The notes below the pieces were generated by a model. That model searched no databases, was not told the origin of the DNA, and saw nothing but the letters and a program-made list of their open reading frames with translations. Below, in pieces: positions 7,873 through 14,219 of a stretch of 15,785 nt of DNA. This DNA comes from Thalassospira sp. UBA1131 (GTDB lineage Bacteria; Pseudomonadota; Alphaproteobacteria; Rhodospirillales; Thalassospiraceae). The stretch's first letter is position 1. Each line of letters begins with the position of its first letter. Location of the stretch: assembly GCF_002311515.1 (NCBI RefSeq), contig NZ_DCAO01000028.1, positions 1 to 15,785 on the forward strand, written 5' to 3'. The position numbers were made by a program, and so were the translations under genes.

Positions 7873-8805
7873 ATGACGTCTCCGGCATCCTTCCCCGAAT
7901 ATGTAACCCTGGCCCTTTGGGCGACGAACCTTGGCCAACCCGTTAAAGACATGGCGGGGTGGGCTAATCACGTTGATGTCCAGATGGCCGAGGCGGCAAA
8001 GCAGGGGGCAAAGATCTTTGTCCTGCCGGAATATGCCAGCGAACAATGGTTGGCCTTCAAGCCCGATGGTTTGCAAACAGGTGAAGAAATCGCCTGGATG
8101 GCTGACCTCGCGCCCGAGGCCCGAAAATATGGCGCCGAGCTCGCCAAAAAGCATGACATGCTGCTCGTGGCTGGCAGCATGCCCTGGCACATTGATCCCG
8201 AAAATCCGGATGCCGGGCAAACCAACAGCGCGATGATTTTCACCCCGGAAGGCGACGCCATCATTCAGGACAAGCTTTCCCTGACGCCGGGCGAACAGGA
8301 ACCGGAAAACTGGAACCTGACACCGGGCAAGGCATTTAATGTGATCAAATGGCGTGGGCTGAATGTGGCCGTGCTGATCTGTCTCGATATTGAAATGCCG
8401 GCCTTGTCTTGCCTGCTGGCAACGCTTGATATTGATTTGTTGCTGGTCCCATCCATGACGCTGACACCATCGGGCTATCACCGGGTGTTTGGCTGTGCAA
8501 AGGCGCGCGCGGTTGAATTGATGACCGTGGTTGCCGCCTGCGGCACGACGGGGACTGCGGTCAACACCACCAACAACCCGACCAACTATTCCGGTTGTTC
8601 GGTCTATACCCCGTGCGAACCGCAATTGGGTCATACAGGCCACTTTGCCGAGACCGAACCGACCTTTGATGATGGTGCAGATGGCGAAGTTCTGATTGCC
8701 AAGGATGTACCGATTGGTCTGGTTCGTACCCTGCGCAATGGCGAAGCCGAGGTCTGGCCGGGCGGCTGGACGGCAGGCCATGTGTCGGTGGTCAAGAACG
8801 ACTGA
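7873..8805 (+). CDS. Nitrilase-superfamily carbon-nitrogen hydrolase (amidase)
   Basis: This 310-residue protein has the catalytic triad of the nitrilase superfamily: Glu in VLPEYASEQW (E53), Lys in IQDKLSLTPGEQE (K134) and Cys in VAVLICLDIEMP (C170). The second conserved Glu is in the TPGEQE stretch. Such enzymes hydrolyse amides or N-carbamoyl groups through a Cys thioester. No signal peptide is visible, so it should be cytoplasmic. It sits 99 bases after potD on the same strand, so its substrate may be something the Pot system imports. Candidate reactions are N-carbamoylputrescine amidase or 5-aminovaleramide amidase (DavA); the text around the active site looks more like the Rim1-like branch than classical AguB, so no symbol is given. 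The family is certain, the substrate unknown. Confidence 0.9.
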   Translation: MTSPASFPEYVTLALWATNLGQPVKDMAGWANHVDVQMAEAAKQGAKIFVLPEYASEQWLAFKPDGLQTGEEIAWMADLAPEARKYGAELAKKHDMLLVAGSMPWHIDPENPDAGQTNSAMIFTPEGDAIIQDKLSLTPGEQEPENWNLTPGKAFNVIKWRGLNVAVLICLDIEMPALSCLLATLDIDLLLVPSMTLTPSGYHRVFGCAKARAVELMTVVAACGTTGTAVNTTNNPTNYSGCSVYTPCEPQLGHTGHFAETEPTFDDGADGEVLIAKDVPIGLVRTLRNGEAEVWPGGWTAGHVSVVKND

Positions 8806-8827
8806 CCCAATTTTGGGCGACAAGAAT

Positions 8828-8863
8828 AAAGCCCTCCGAATGATACAAATCCGGAGGGCTTTT
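8828..8863. terminator. Bidirectional intrinsic terminator
   Basis: AGCCCTCCG (8830-8838) pairs perfectly with CGGAGGGCT (8852-8860), extended by A:T pairs on both sides, with a T-run after it on the plus strand and an A-run before it that serves the minus strand. It lies between the convergent amidohydrolase and nicotinamidase genes and should end both. Confidence 0.9.
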
Positions 8864-8874
8864 TGTATGTCTGC

Positions 8875-9633
8875 TTACGATGAAAGAATATCGGATGACT
8901 GCATGCGCGATACACCTGCGGCCTCCATGGCACTCCATGCCGCCTCAAGCGATCCGTTCAGGTCAATCGCTCGACAGGCATCCTCGATCACGGAGACATT
9001 CAGCTCAGCCTTGCGCGCATCCTGTGCCGACCAGCTAACGCAGAAATCGGTGGCAAGACCGCAAACATAAACGTTCTTAAGCCCGCGCTCCTGCATATAG
9101 CCGGTCAGGCCGGTTTTGGTTTCGCCATCGGCCTCGACAAAGGTTGAATAGCTGTCGACTTCGCTGTGATAACCCTTGCGAATGATCAGTTGCGCATGCG
9201 GGATATCAAGGCCGGCGGCAAGTTTGGCATCGTCTGATCCCTGAACACAATGATCAGGCCACAAGACCTGTGTGCCGTAATCAAGTTCGATGGTCTCAAA
9301 CGGGGCCTTGCCTGCGTGGCTGGATGCAAAGGACGCATGACCCGGCGTGTGCCAGTCTTGGGTGAAAATGACATTTTCGAACTGCTGACCAAGCTTGTTG
9401 ATCAGCGGAATGATCTGGTCGCCGTCACTGACGGGCAAGGTTCCGCCGGGCAGGAAGCAGTTCTGGACATCAATGACCAGAAGGACATCTTCCTTGTTCT
9501 TACCGATCATGCCCGATGCCAGTGCCGTTCTAGCAGATCCCAATAGGGATGCAGATGCAAGTGATCCTGCACCGATGACGCCAAGTCCGGTGAGGAAACG
9601 ACGACGATTTAGGGAATAAGAGGAATTGTTCAA
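8875..9633 (-). CDS. pncA: Nicotinamidase with twin-arginine export signal
   Basis: This 252-residue protein belongs to the isochorismatase-like hydrolases and closely follows E. coli PncA, which converts nicotinamide to nicotinate for NAD salvage. The triad is D55 (LLVIDVQNCF), K153 (IIRKG) and C198 (GLATDFCVS). Metal ligands are D93, H95 and H99 (TQDWHTPGHASFA). WPDHCVQ and VDSYS are also conserved. Unusually, about 40 residues precede the enzyme: SLNRRRFLTGLGVIGAGS followed by ASASLLGSARTALAS is a textbook Tat signal. The start is a TTG at 9633, with AGGTAGG upstream and an in-frame TAG just before; the next Met is at residue 42, after the signal. The TTG reading therefore predicts a folded, metal-loaded periplasmic enzyme, while starting at Met42 would give a cytoplasmic one. 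Confidence 0.92.
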   Translation of the reverse strand: MNNSSYSLNRRRFLTGLGVIGAGSLASASLLGSARTALASGMIGKNKEDVLLVIDVQNCFLPGGTLPVSDGDQIIPLINKLGQQFENVIFTQDWHTPGHASFASSHAGKAPFETIELDYGTQVLWPDHCVQGSDDAKLAAGLDIPHAQLIIRKGYHSEVDSYSTFVEADGETKTGLTGYMQERGLKNVYVCGLATDFCVSWSAQDARKAELNVSVIEDACRAIDLNGSLEAAWSAMEAAGVSRMQSSDILSS

Positions 9634-9834
9634 GATCGCCTACCTGATATTGGTGGCCAGCGCGTCGCTTATGATTGTCTGATATGGTTCTTTTGCGCGG
9701 CCCCTTGTTATAAGGGCTTGAACGTTCCTCTGATTTGATCAGGATTGGGCCAGAACGCAGGAAAGTCAAGCGGCACCAGCGGGTACCTGTTTGACGCATA
9801 GGACGCAAAGTCAGGATCAGGAGCAAGACGGAAG
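9634..9834. promoter_or_regulatory. Divergent pncA/panE spacer
   Basis: This 201-base gap must carry the promoters of both genes. The only clear structure is the dyad CCCTT-gttat-AAGGG at 9702-9716, which contains TTATAA and could be an operator or -10 region. No confident -35/-10 pair was found. AGGAG and GGAAG lie shortly before the panE ATG. Confidence 0.35.
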
Positions 9835-10728
9835 ATGAAAATCGCGGTTATGGGTGCCGGGGCAGTTGGGTGTTATTATGGTGCGATGCTGGCCCGTGCC
9901 GGTCACGATGTTACCCTGATCGGGCGGGCAAATCATGTCGAGGCGATGAACCGCGATGGCTTGTTGCTCGATTTCGGGTCCTCGCAGGAATATGTCACCG
10001 TGACGGGGAATACGGATGCCGCCGGTGTTGCCGGTGCGGATATGATCCTGTTTTGCGTCAAATCCACTGACACCATTGAGGCTGGCGAGCAGATTAAGCC
10101 ATTCATCTCTGCCAACACGATTGTGCTTAGCTTGCAGAACGGTGTGGATAACGCCGAACGACTTGGTGGTGTTCTTGGTCAACCAGTTATTCCGGTTGTG
10201 GTCTATGTGGCGACCAGTATGGGCGGCCCGGGCCACGTCAAACACCATGGCCGGGGCGAGCTTGTCATCGGCCCATCTGCGCAAAGTCAGACAGTCGTCG
10301 ATACACTGGTGCCAGCCAAAATTCCGGTTGAGGTCTCCGACAATGCCGAAGGCGCCCTTTGGGCGAAGATGATCCTGAATTGTGCCTATAACGCGCTTTC
10401 CGCGATTACACAGCGCCCTTACGGTGAAGTCGTGCAAGGTGTCGGTGTCTGGGATGTAATGCGTAATGCGGTGGATGAATGTCTGGCCGTTGCCAAGGGA
10501 TGTGGGGTGACGGTGCCGGGTGATGTTTGGGTCGCGATTGAAAAGATCGCCGAAACCATGCCCGGTCAGTTTTCCTCAACCGCACAGGATCTGGCGCGCG
10601 GCAAAGCAAGCGAGATTGATTTCCTGAACGGGTATATCGTTCGCAAGGGGGCGGAGCTTGATATCGCAACGCCGACCAATCTTGCCCTGCATGCACTGAC
10701 CAAGCTTCAGGAAACCAAATTGGCGTAA
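9835..10728 (+). CDS. panE: 2-dehydropantoate 2-reductase family protein (ketopantoate reductase)
   Basis: This 297-residue NADPH-dependent reductase has the dinucleotide motif GAGAVGCYYG at residues 7-16, the CVKSTDT segment (K76), LQNGVDN (N102), and the C-terminal domain with WAKMILNCAYNALSAI (K178 as catalytic base, N182) and SSTAQDLARGKASEIDFLNG for ketopantoate binding. Order and length match PanE/ApbA, which makes pantoate for coenzyme A synthesis. Many bacteria carry paralogues acting on other 2-keto acids, and no other pantothenate gene lies nearby, so the biosynthetic role is probable but not proven. GGAAG lies right before the ATG, with a further AGGAG upstream. It is divergent from pncA and converges on the exporter gene, ending 8 bases from its stop. 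Confidence 0.85.
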   Translation: MKIAVMGAGAVGCYYGAMLARAGHDVTLIGRANHVEAMNRDGLLLDFGSSQEYVTVTGNTDAAGVAGADMILFCVKSTDTIEAGEQIKPFISANTIVLSLQNGVDNAERLGGVLGQPVIPVVVYVATSMGGPGHVKHHGRGELVIGPSAQSQTVVDTLVPAKIPVEVSDNAEGALWAKMILNCAYNALSAITQRPYGEVVQGVGVWDVMRNAVDECLAVAKGCGVTVPGDVWVAIEKIAETMPGQFSSTAQDLARGKASEIDFLNGYIVRKGAELDIATPTNLALHALTKLQETKLA

Positions 10729-10736
10729 TCGCCGGA

Positions 10737-11678
10737 TTATTCGGCCGGGGAGTTGGCCGGCTCGGTTGATGCCTCGGTCGTTCTTTTGAATTTGCGGGCA
10801 ACGGCTGCAACGATCTGGTCGTTAAACATCACCAGGGCTGCGGCCATCACGATGAAGACACCGCCCATCAGGCTGATCGGGGCGGGCAAAACGCCAAACA
10901 CGACAAGATCCAGAATGATCGCCCAAATCATGGCGGTATATTCAAAGGCCGACAGGGTCGATGCCGGGGCACGTGCCAATGCCTCGGTCAAGGCGATATG
11001 GGCAAGCCCGCCAGTGAGCCCGGCACCAATCAGGAAGACAATGTTGCTTGTCGAAAGCGGTGCCCAGCCAAACGGGATGGTCAGAAGTCCGCCGATCGAA
11101 CAGATCACGGCAAAGTAAAAGGCAATCGTGCCAGACGGTTCTGTCGTGGTCAGCGACTTGATCTGTACCTTGGCAAAGGCCGTGGTGACAGCAAAGGCCA
11201 CACCGGCACCAATCCCGATCAGGGTATTGTGATCCAGCCCCGGGGTCGACAGCATCGGCCACAGCATCAGGAATACCCCGGCAAAGCCGCCGATGGTTGC
11301 ACTGATCACAAGCCATCCCGGATTTTCACGCAGCGTGATGATCGCAACCGGGATCAGAATAAGCGGGGCAAGGAAGCCAAGTGCAGTGGCCAGCGCCAGC
11401 GGAAGGTAAGCCAGCGATACAAAGGCCAGAAACATCGAAACGCAGCCATACGTGCTGCGTTTCAGATGTCCAAACGGGCGTTTGGTCTTAAGCGCCCTGG
11501 GAAACTGATTGCGCCACATCAGGTAAGCCACAATCGGGATCAGGGCGACACTGCTCCGCCAGAAAACGATCTGACCTGTCGGGGCCTCAAAGGATGCCAA
11601 CCGGACAAACAGGTTCATGACCCCGAACAATCCGGTCGCGGCAAGGCGTAACCCAATTCCAGACCAGAAACTGTTCAT
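10737..11678 (-). CDS. EamA/DMT-family transporter
   Basis: This 313-residue integral membrane protein has about ten hydrophobic segments arranged as two EamA repeats. The first repeat opens LAATGLFGVMNLFVRLAS and contains IVFWRSSVALIPIV; the second includes IGIGAGVAFAVTTAFAKVQ and LAHIALTEALARAPASTLSAFEY. The C-terminal tail is charged and cytoplasmic. Members export or import amino acids, metabolites or S-adenosylmethionine; the substrate here cannot be told. AGGAAG lies 6 bases before the ATG at 11678 but falls inside a hairpin. It converges on panE with only 8 bases between stops. The substrate is unknown and no symbol is justified. Confidence 0.9.
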   Translation of the reverse strand: MNSFWSGIGLRLAATGLFGVMNLFVRLASFEAPTGQIVFWRSSVALIPIVAYLMWRNQFPRALKTKRPFGHLKRSTYGCVSMFLAFVSLAYLPLALATALGFLAPLILIPVAIITLRENPGWLVISATIGGFAGVFLMLWPMLSTPGLDHNTLIGIGAGVAFAVTTAFAKVQIKSLTTTEPSGTIAFYFAVICSIGGLLTIPFGWAPLSTSNIVFLIGAGLTGGLAHIALTEALARAPASTLSAFEYTAMIWAIILDLVVFGVLPAPISLMGGVFIVMAAALVMFNDQIVAAVARKFKRTTEASTEPANSPAE

Positions 11679-11685
11679 TGCGATC

Positions 11686-11726
11686 TTCCTGAATGGTGGC
11701 GGGTGCTTAGCACCTGTTTTCAGGAA
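11686..11726 (-). promoter_or_regulatory. Nested hairpin in the exporter leader that hides the Shine-Dalgarno sequence
   Basis: On the transcript, TTCCTGAA (11726-11719) can pair perfectly with TTCAGGAA (11693-11686), and a nested GGTGC/GCACC stem (11702-11714) fits between them. The second outer arm contains AGGAA of the ribosome binding site, 6 bases before the start codon. Folding should block translation of the EamA gene. It may be a small riboswitch, a protein-bound leader or a thermosensor; I recognise no known class. Confidence 0.5.
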
Positions 11727-11765
11727 TATCGTAAGTTGGGGGCGGGCAATACTGATAAAATTTCA

Positions 11766-11790
11766 TGTCAGAGATGCGGGAAATCTGACA
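11766..11790 (-). terminator. Probable terminator of the XylS-type regulator gene
   Basis: TGTCAGA (11766-11772) pairs with TCTGACA (11784-11790) across an 11-base loop. Read on the minus strand it is followed by TGAAATTTTATC, a moderate U-rich tail, and lies 25 bases past the regulator's stop codon. Confidence 0.5.
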
Positions 11791-11814
11791 CGGCTTGGCG
11801 GTAAAAGGGGCGTT

Positions 11815-12852
11815 TCAAAGGGTGTGCAGCCACTTTTCATAGCGTGTATCACGTTCACTGCCATCCGCGTCCTGCACGTTATTCAATGCATTTTGCTGGC
11901 TGCGTCTGAAATCACCCGGCGTCATGTCAAATTTTTCGCGAAATGCCCGGATGAAGGACGTGTCGCTGGAAAATCCGCATTCAAGCGCGACGTCGTAAAG
12001 GGAACGGGGGCGCTTCGTTGTGGTGCTAAGCAATTGCTTGGCACGGCGCAGACGCAGATCACGTGTGTAGCGATAAACGCCGCCATGCTCTTCAAGCAAC
12101 TGATACAGCTTGGACCGTGAAATTCCGAGCTCTCTTGCCGCACGGTCCGGGGTGAGATCGGGGCGTGAAAAATTCTCCCGGAAATAACGCCGGATCAGCG
12201 TCATGACTTCAAGGTTCTGACGTTTGTTTGTGGTCTCGCTTGTTTCGCCATATGCGGAATTGAGGCAGGCGGCAAGCATATCGGCAAAGCTGTTTTCAAG
12301 CACATGGGCATGCTCGGTCTTGAGCGCAGACGCATTGGCCTTCAGCGAGCGCATCAGATTTGCAACAATCCGGACCATCGGGTCACGCGGGCTGAGAAAC
12401 CGCATGTTGTGATCTTCGGGCAGGGTAAGCCGGTCTTCAAGAAGGGGGCGAGGAATGATGAAGGCAAGGTTATCAAAATCGCTTGTTGTCGCCCGTGCTA
12501 CTTGCGACAGGTCCTGAAAGAGCAAGCCGTCGGCTTCTATTTCCTGGCCGTCCTTGCCATCATCTGTCGACATGCCGCCGTTATAGTAAAGCTGGACCAT
12601 ATAATGATCCATGCCGTCGGCAGCAATTGTCTTGGAACTGCGTTCCCAGAACTGATGTGTGCTGTTGGTGCGGGCGATCATCATCGATCCCAACAAATCC
12701 GCATCCAATGTTGCATGGAAGTTGTTCTTGCGGATGTCGGGAAGGGTTTCGACGCTGAAAATGCAGTCAATACTACTTTGCCAAACGTCATAACGTTTGG
12801 ACATAGGTAGGTCATTGACCGTGAAAAAAGTATGGGTTGCTGACTGTGTCAT
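11815..12852 (-). CDS. AraC/XylS-family regulator with AraC_binding_2-type sensor domain
   Basis: This 345-residue regulator has an N-terminal ligand-sensing half, opening MTQSATHTFFTVNDLPMSKRYDVW, of the kind found in XylS- and FeaR-like proteins. The C-terminal AraC DNA-binding domain spans roughly residues 220-325: LTPDRAARELGISRSKLYQLLEE is the first helix-turn-helix and SLYDVALECGFSSDTSFIRAFREKFDMTPGDFRRS the second with the family signature. The start is the ATG at 12852, because GGGAG lies 6 bases before it; the frame is open further to an ATG at 12924 but that one has no good binding site. It is divergent from the first of two paralogous unknown genes, whose upstream region has 21-bp-phased direct repeats suited to this class. 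It probably regulates them; its ligand is unknown. Confidence 0.92.
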   Translation of the reverse strand: MTQSATHTFFTVNDLPMSKRYDVWQSSIDCIFSVETLPDIRKNNFHATLDADLLGSMMIARTNSTHQFWERSSKTIAADGMDHYMVQLYYNGGMSTDDGKDGQEIEADGLLFQDLSQVARATTSDFDNLAFIIPRPLLEDRLTLPEDHNMRFLSPRDPMVRIVANLMRSLKANASALKTEHAHVLENSFADMLAACLNSAYGETSETTNKRQNLEVMTLIRRYFRENFSRPDLTPDRAARELGISRSKLYQLLEEHGGVYRYTRDLRLRRAKQLLSTTTKRPRSLYDVALECGFSSDTSFIRAFREKFDMTPGDFRRSQQNALNNVQDADGSERDTRYEKWLHTL

Positions 12853-13272
12853 GCCTGACTCCCGGTTTTGCTTCATTGCAAACAACGCTACTTGCGCGGG
12901 TTCATCTGGATTAATATTCGACATCTCTAATACCAGATTTTTTTCATATTAAGCGGAAACCGGACGTTTCGTCAAAACCACAAAGGTATAGGTTTAGGTG
13001 AAAATGAACGCAAAGGTATTATGATTGCGTAAGGGGATCTGGATTATACCTTTGGTTTTAAGGTGTTATGGCTATACGGGATGTTAGGGATTATTTTTCC
13101 GAAATCCCTTTATTAGGTGTTTTGGATGGTTCGCACATTTTTTTGGACGCTTCGTGCATTGTCACCCCGCTGCACATGGTAGAAATCCAAAAAACAGAGA
13201 TGCCGCCTATGACGAAGAACAGAAAACGCTGGCGGCCCTTATCAGTGTGTGCACCGAACCTTGGGGGATTAG
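12853..13272. promoter_or_regulatory. Divergent control region between the XylS-type regulator and the first paralogue
   Basis: These 420 bases are AT-rich with no convincing gene. CAAAGGTAT(A/T) occurs at 12981-12990 and 13011-13020, and inverted as TATACCTTTG at 13045-13054, the last overlapping a minus-strand TATAAT (13048-13043). Nearer the paralogue, a 20-bp element is repeated with a 21-bp period at 13120-13139 and 13141-13160. TTGTCA at 13159-13164 could be a -35 with TAGAAA at 13180-13185 as -10, which would put the second repeat against the -35 as in class II activation. Two operator sets suggest separate control of the two directions. Confidence 0.55.
13120..13160 (+). repeat. Tandem 20-bp direct repeat with 21-bp period (AraC/XylS-type operator)
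   Basis: Copy 1 is TTTTGGATGGTTCGCACATT (13120-13139) and copy 2 is TTTTGGACGCTTCGTGCATT (13141-13160), 16 of 20 identical and exactly two helical turns apart. Read on the other strand, copy 2 is TGCA-N6-GTCCA and copy 1 TGTG-N6-ATCCA, the half-site layout known for XylS (TGCA-N6-GGNTA). Confidence 0.65.
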
Positions 13273-13833
13273 ATGCATTCGACAGAACCACATCCGGCAC
13301 GCCGGACGGGGGAGAAAAACTATGCCGGCCCCGGTCGTGACTGGGGAAAGAATTGCCACGTGTTACCCGGACGTCGTCAAGGCGAGAAAAATCACAATTT
13401 CTGGCAGAGCCGGGAAGATCAGGAACCGGTTTTCCTATCCTTTGATGATGAACCATCAGCAGCGTCATGCTTTGGCGATCCTGAGATGGCGCAAGGTGCA
13501 GAACCGTCTTCTGTGAACCAGTCTCTTGCGGCGACCTTCGATATGATGAAGTCGCTTTCTGAACTGGTCCGCGTATTGGAAGCCATCCGTTCTGTTTCCA
13601 ATGAAAATGATATCTTCAGCGCAGACGAGCGACTTCTGGACCAAAGGAAAGACACGTCGTCAGCAGGTGGCGAAGGCAATGGCACCCGCCCATGGGTGCT
13701 GGCCGTGATTGACCAGCTGGCCGTATTGGGCGCATCGGAACGCATTCCGTCGCTCAACCATGGTGCGAAGGCAATGGCCTATGGCGACCGCATTCAAGCG
13801 GCGAATGATGTCGTATCACGGGTCTCGCACTAA
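13273..13833 (+). CDS. Hypothetical protein, paralogue 1 of an unrecognised family
   Basis: I do not recognise this 186-residue protein. Residues 1-47 form a basic, glycine-rich block with EPHPARR, GRDWG, LPGRR and NH-W-SR in order; 31 of these 47 residues are identical in the protein encoded at 14220. A low-complexity acidic stretch (50-80) follows, then a predicted amphipathic helix (about 85-108, including MMKSLSELVRVLEAIRS) with a counterpart in the paralogue. The last 50 residues do not align. No signal peptide or membrane segment is visible, so it is probably cytoplasmic. GGGGGA lies 5 bases before the ATG, and the start coincides with that of the paralogue. It is divergent from an AraC/XylS-type regulator and preceded by a phased repeat. 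The conserved Arg/His/Trp block might bind nucleic acid or a cofactor, but nothing shows this. Confidence 0.8.
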   Translation: MHSTEPHPARRTGEKNYAGPGRDWGKNCHVLPGRRQGEKNHNFWQSREDQEPVFLSFDDEPSAASCFGDPEMAQGAEPSSVNQSLAATFDMMKSLSELVRVLEAIRSVSNENDIFSADERLLDQRKDTSSAGGEGNGTRPWVLAVIDQLAVLGASERIPSLNHGAKAMAYGDRIQAANDVVSRVSH

Positions 13834-14219
13834 AAATAAACTCAAGATCGACCGTAAAGGACTGGAAGTATCACTGCCCTAAGTGAGGCTGACTTGCGAT
13901 CACCCGGTGTGTATTGCAGTGTGTATTTCTGTTTCCTGATCCAGGCATAAATGCGCGTCAGACCGGATAGTGTATCTGGGGGCTGTTGGCTGCTGCGTGC
14001 TTTTTGAAAGCCTTGTCAAATGCCGAAAAGCAGGGTTTTGATACGTTTTTTGGACAATTTGCATATTCATATGGATGGAATGTGCAATTCCAGCAAATAA
14101 CCTGTGGTATTTGTGGATTAAATAATAAGACACATGTCCGTTCACAGAGTGGGAATATCTGCGTTCAAGTAAGGGCATGGATATCAGAGAAGCGCATTTA
14201 TTACGCTCTGGGGAAAGAG
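13834..14219. other. Spacer between the two paralogues, with a diverged copy of the phased repeat
   Basis: These 386 bases have no gene that I can support and turn strongly AT-rich from about 14040. A small dyad TCACT/AGTGA lies at 13871-13886 and a 12-bp tandem GTGTGTATT(GCA/TCT) at 13907-13930. At 14048-14089 TTGGAC- and TGGAT-containing half-sites recur with a 21-bp period. No sure terminator follows the first paralogue and no clear -35/-10 is seen. Confidence 0.45.
14048..14089 (+). repeat. Diverged 21-bp-phased half-sites upstream of paralogue 2
   Basis: Half-site A begins TTTTGGACAATTTGCATATT (14048-14067) and matches copy 2 at 13141 at 14 of 20 positions. Half-site B (14069-14089) has TGGATGG and TGCAATT; read on the other strand it is TGCA-N6-ATCCA. 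The TGGA cores are 21 bp apart (14051 and 14072), as upstream of paralogue 1. The two half-sites resemble each other only weakly. Confidence 0.45.

Noticed and set aside
7858..8823. 321-codon minus-strand frame across the amidohydrolase
   Set aside because: Antisense shadow of a gene with an intact nitrilase triad.
13068..13340. 90-codon plus-strand frame upstream of and overlapping paralogue 1
   Set aside because: It runs through the phased operator repeat and into the paralogue in another frame, has no recognisable domain and only a modest binding site.
13907..13930. Tandem GTGTGTATT repeat
   Set aside because: Only two short copies with no dyad, promoter or gene relation; not enough to call an operator or a CRISPR-like unit.
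13986..14219. Upstream extension of paralogue 2
   Set aside because: It has no counterpart in paralogue 1, is AT-rich, and covers the phased half-sites; the start at 14220 aligns with the paralogue and has a ribosome binding site.
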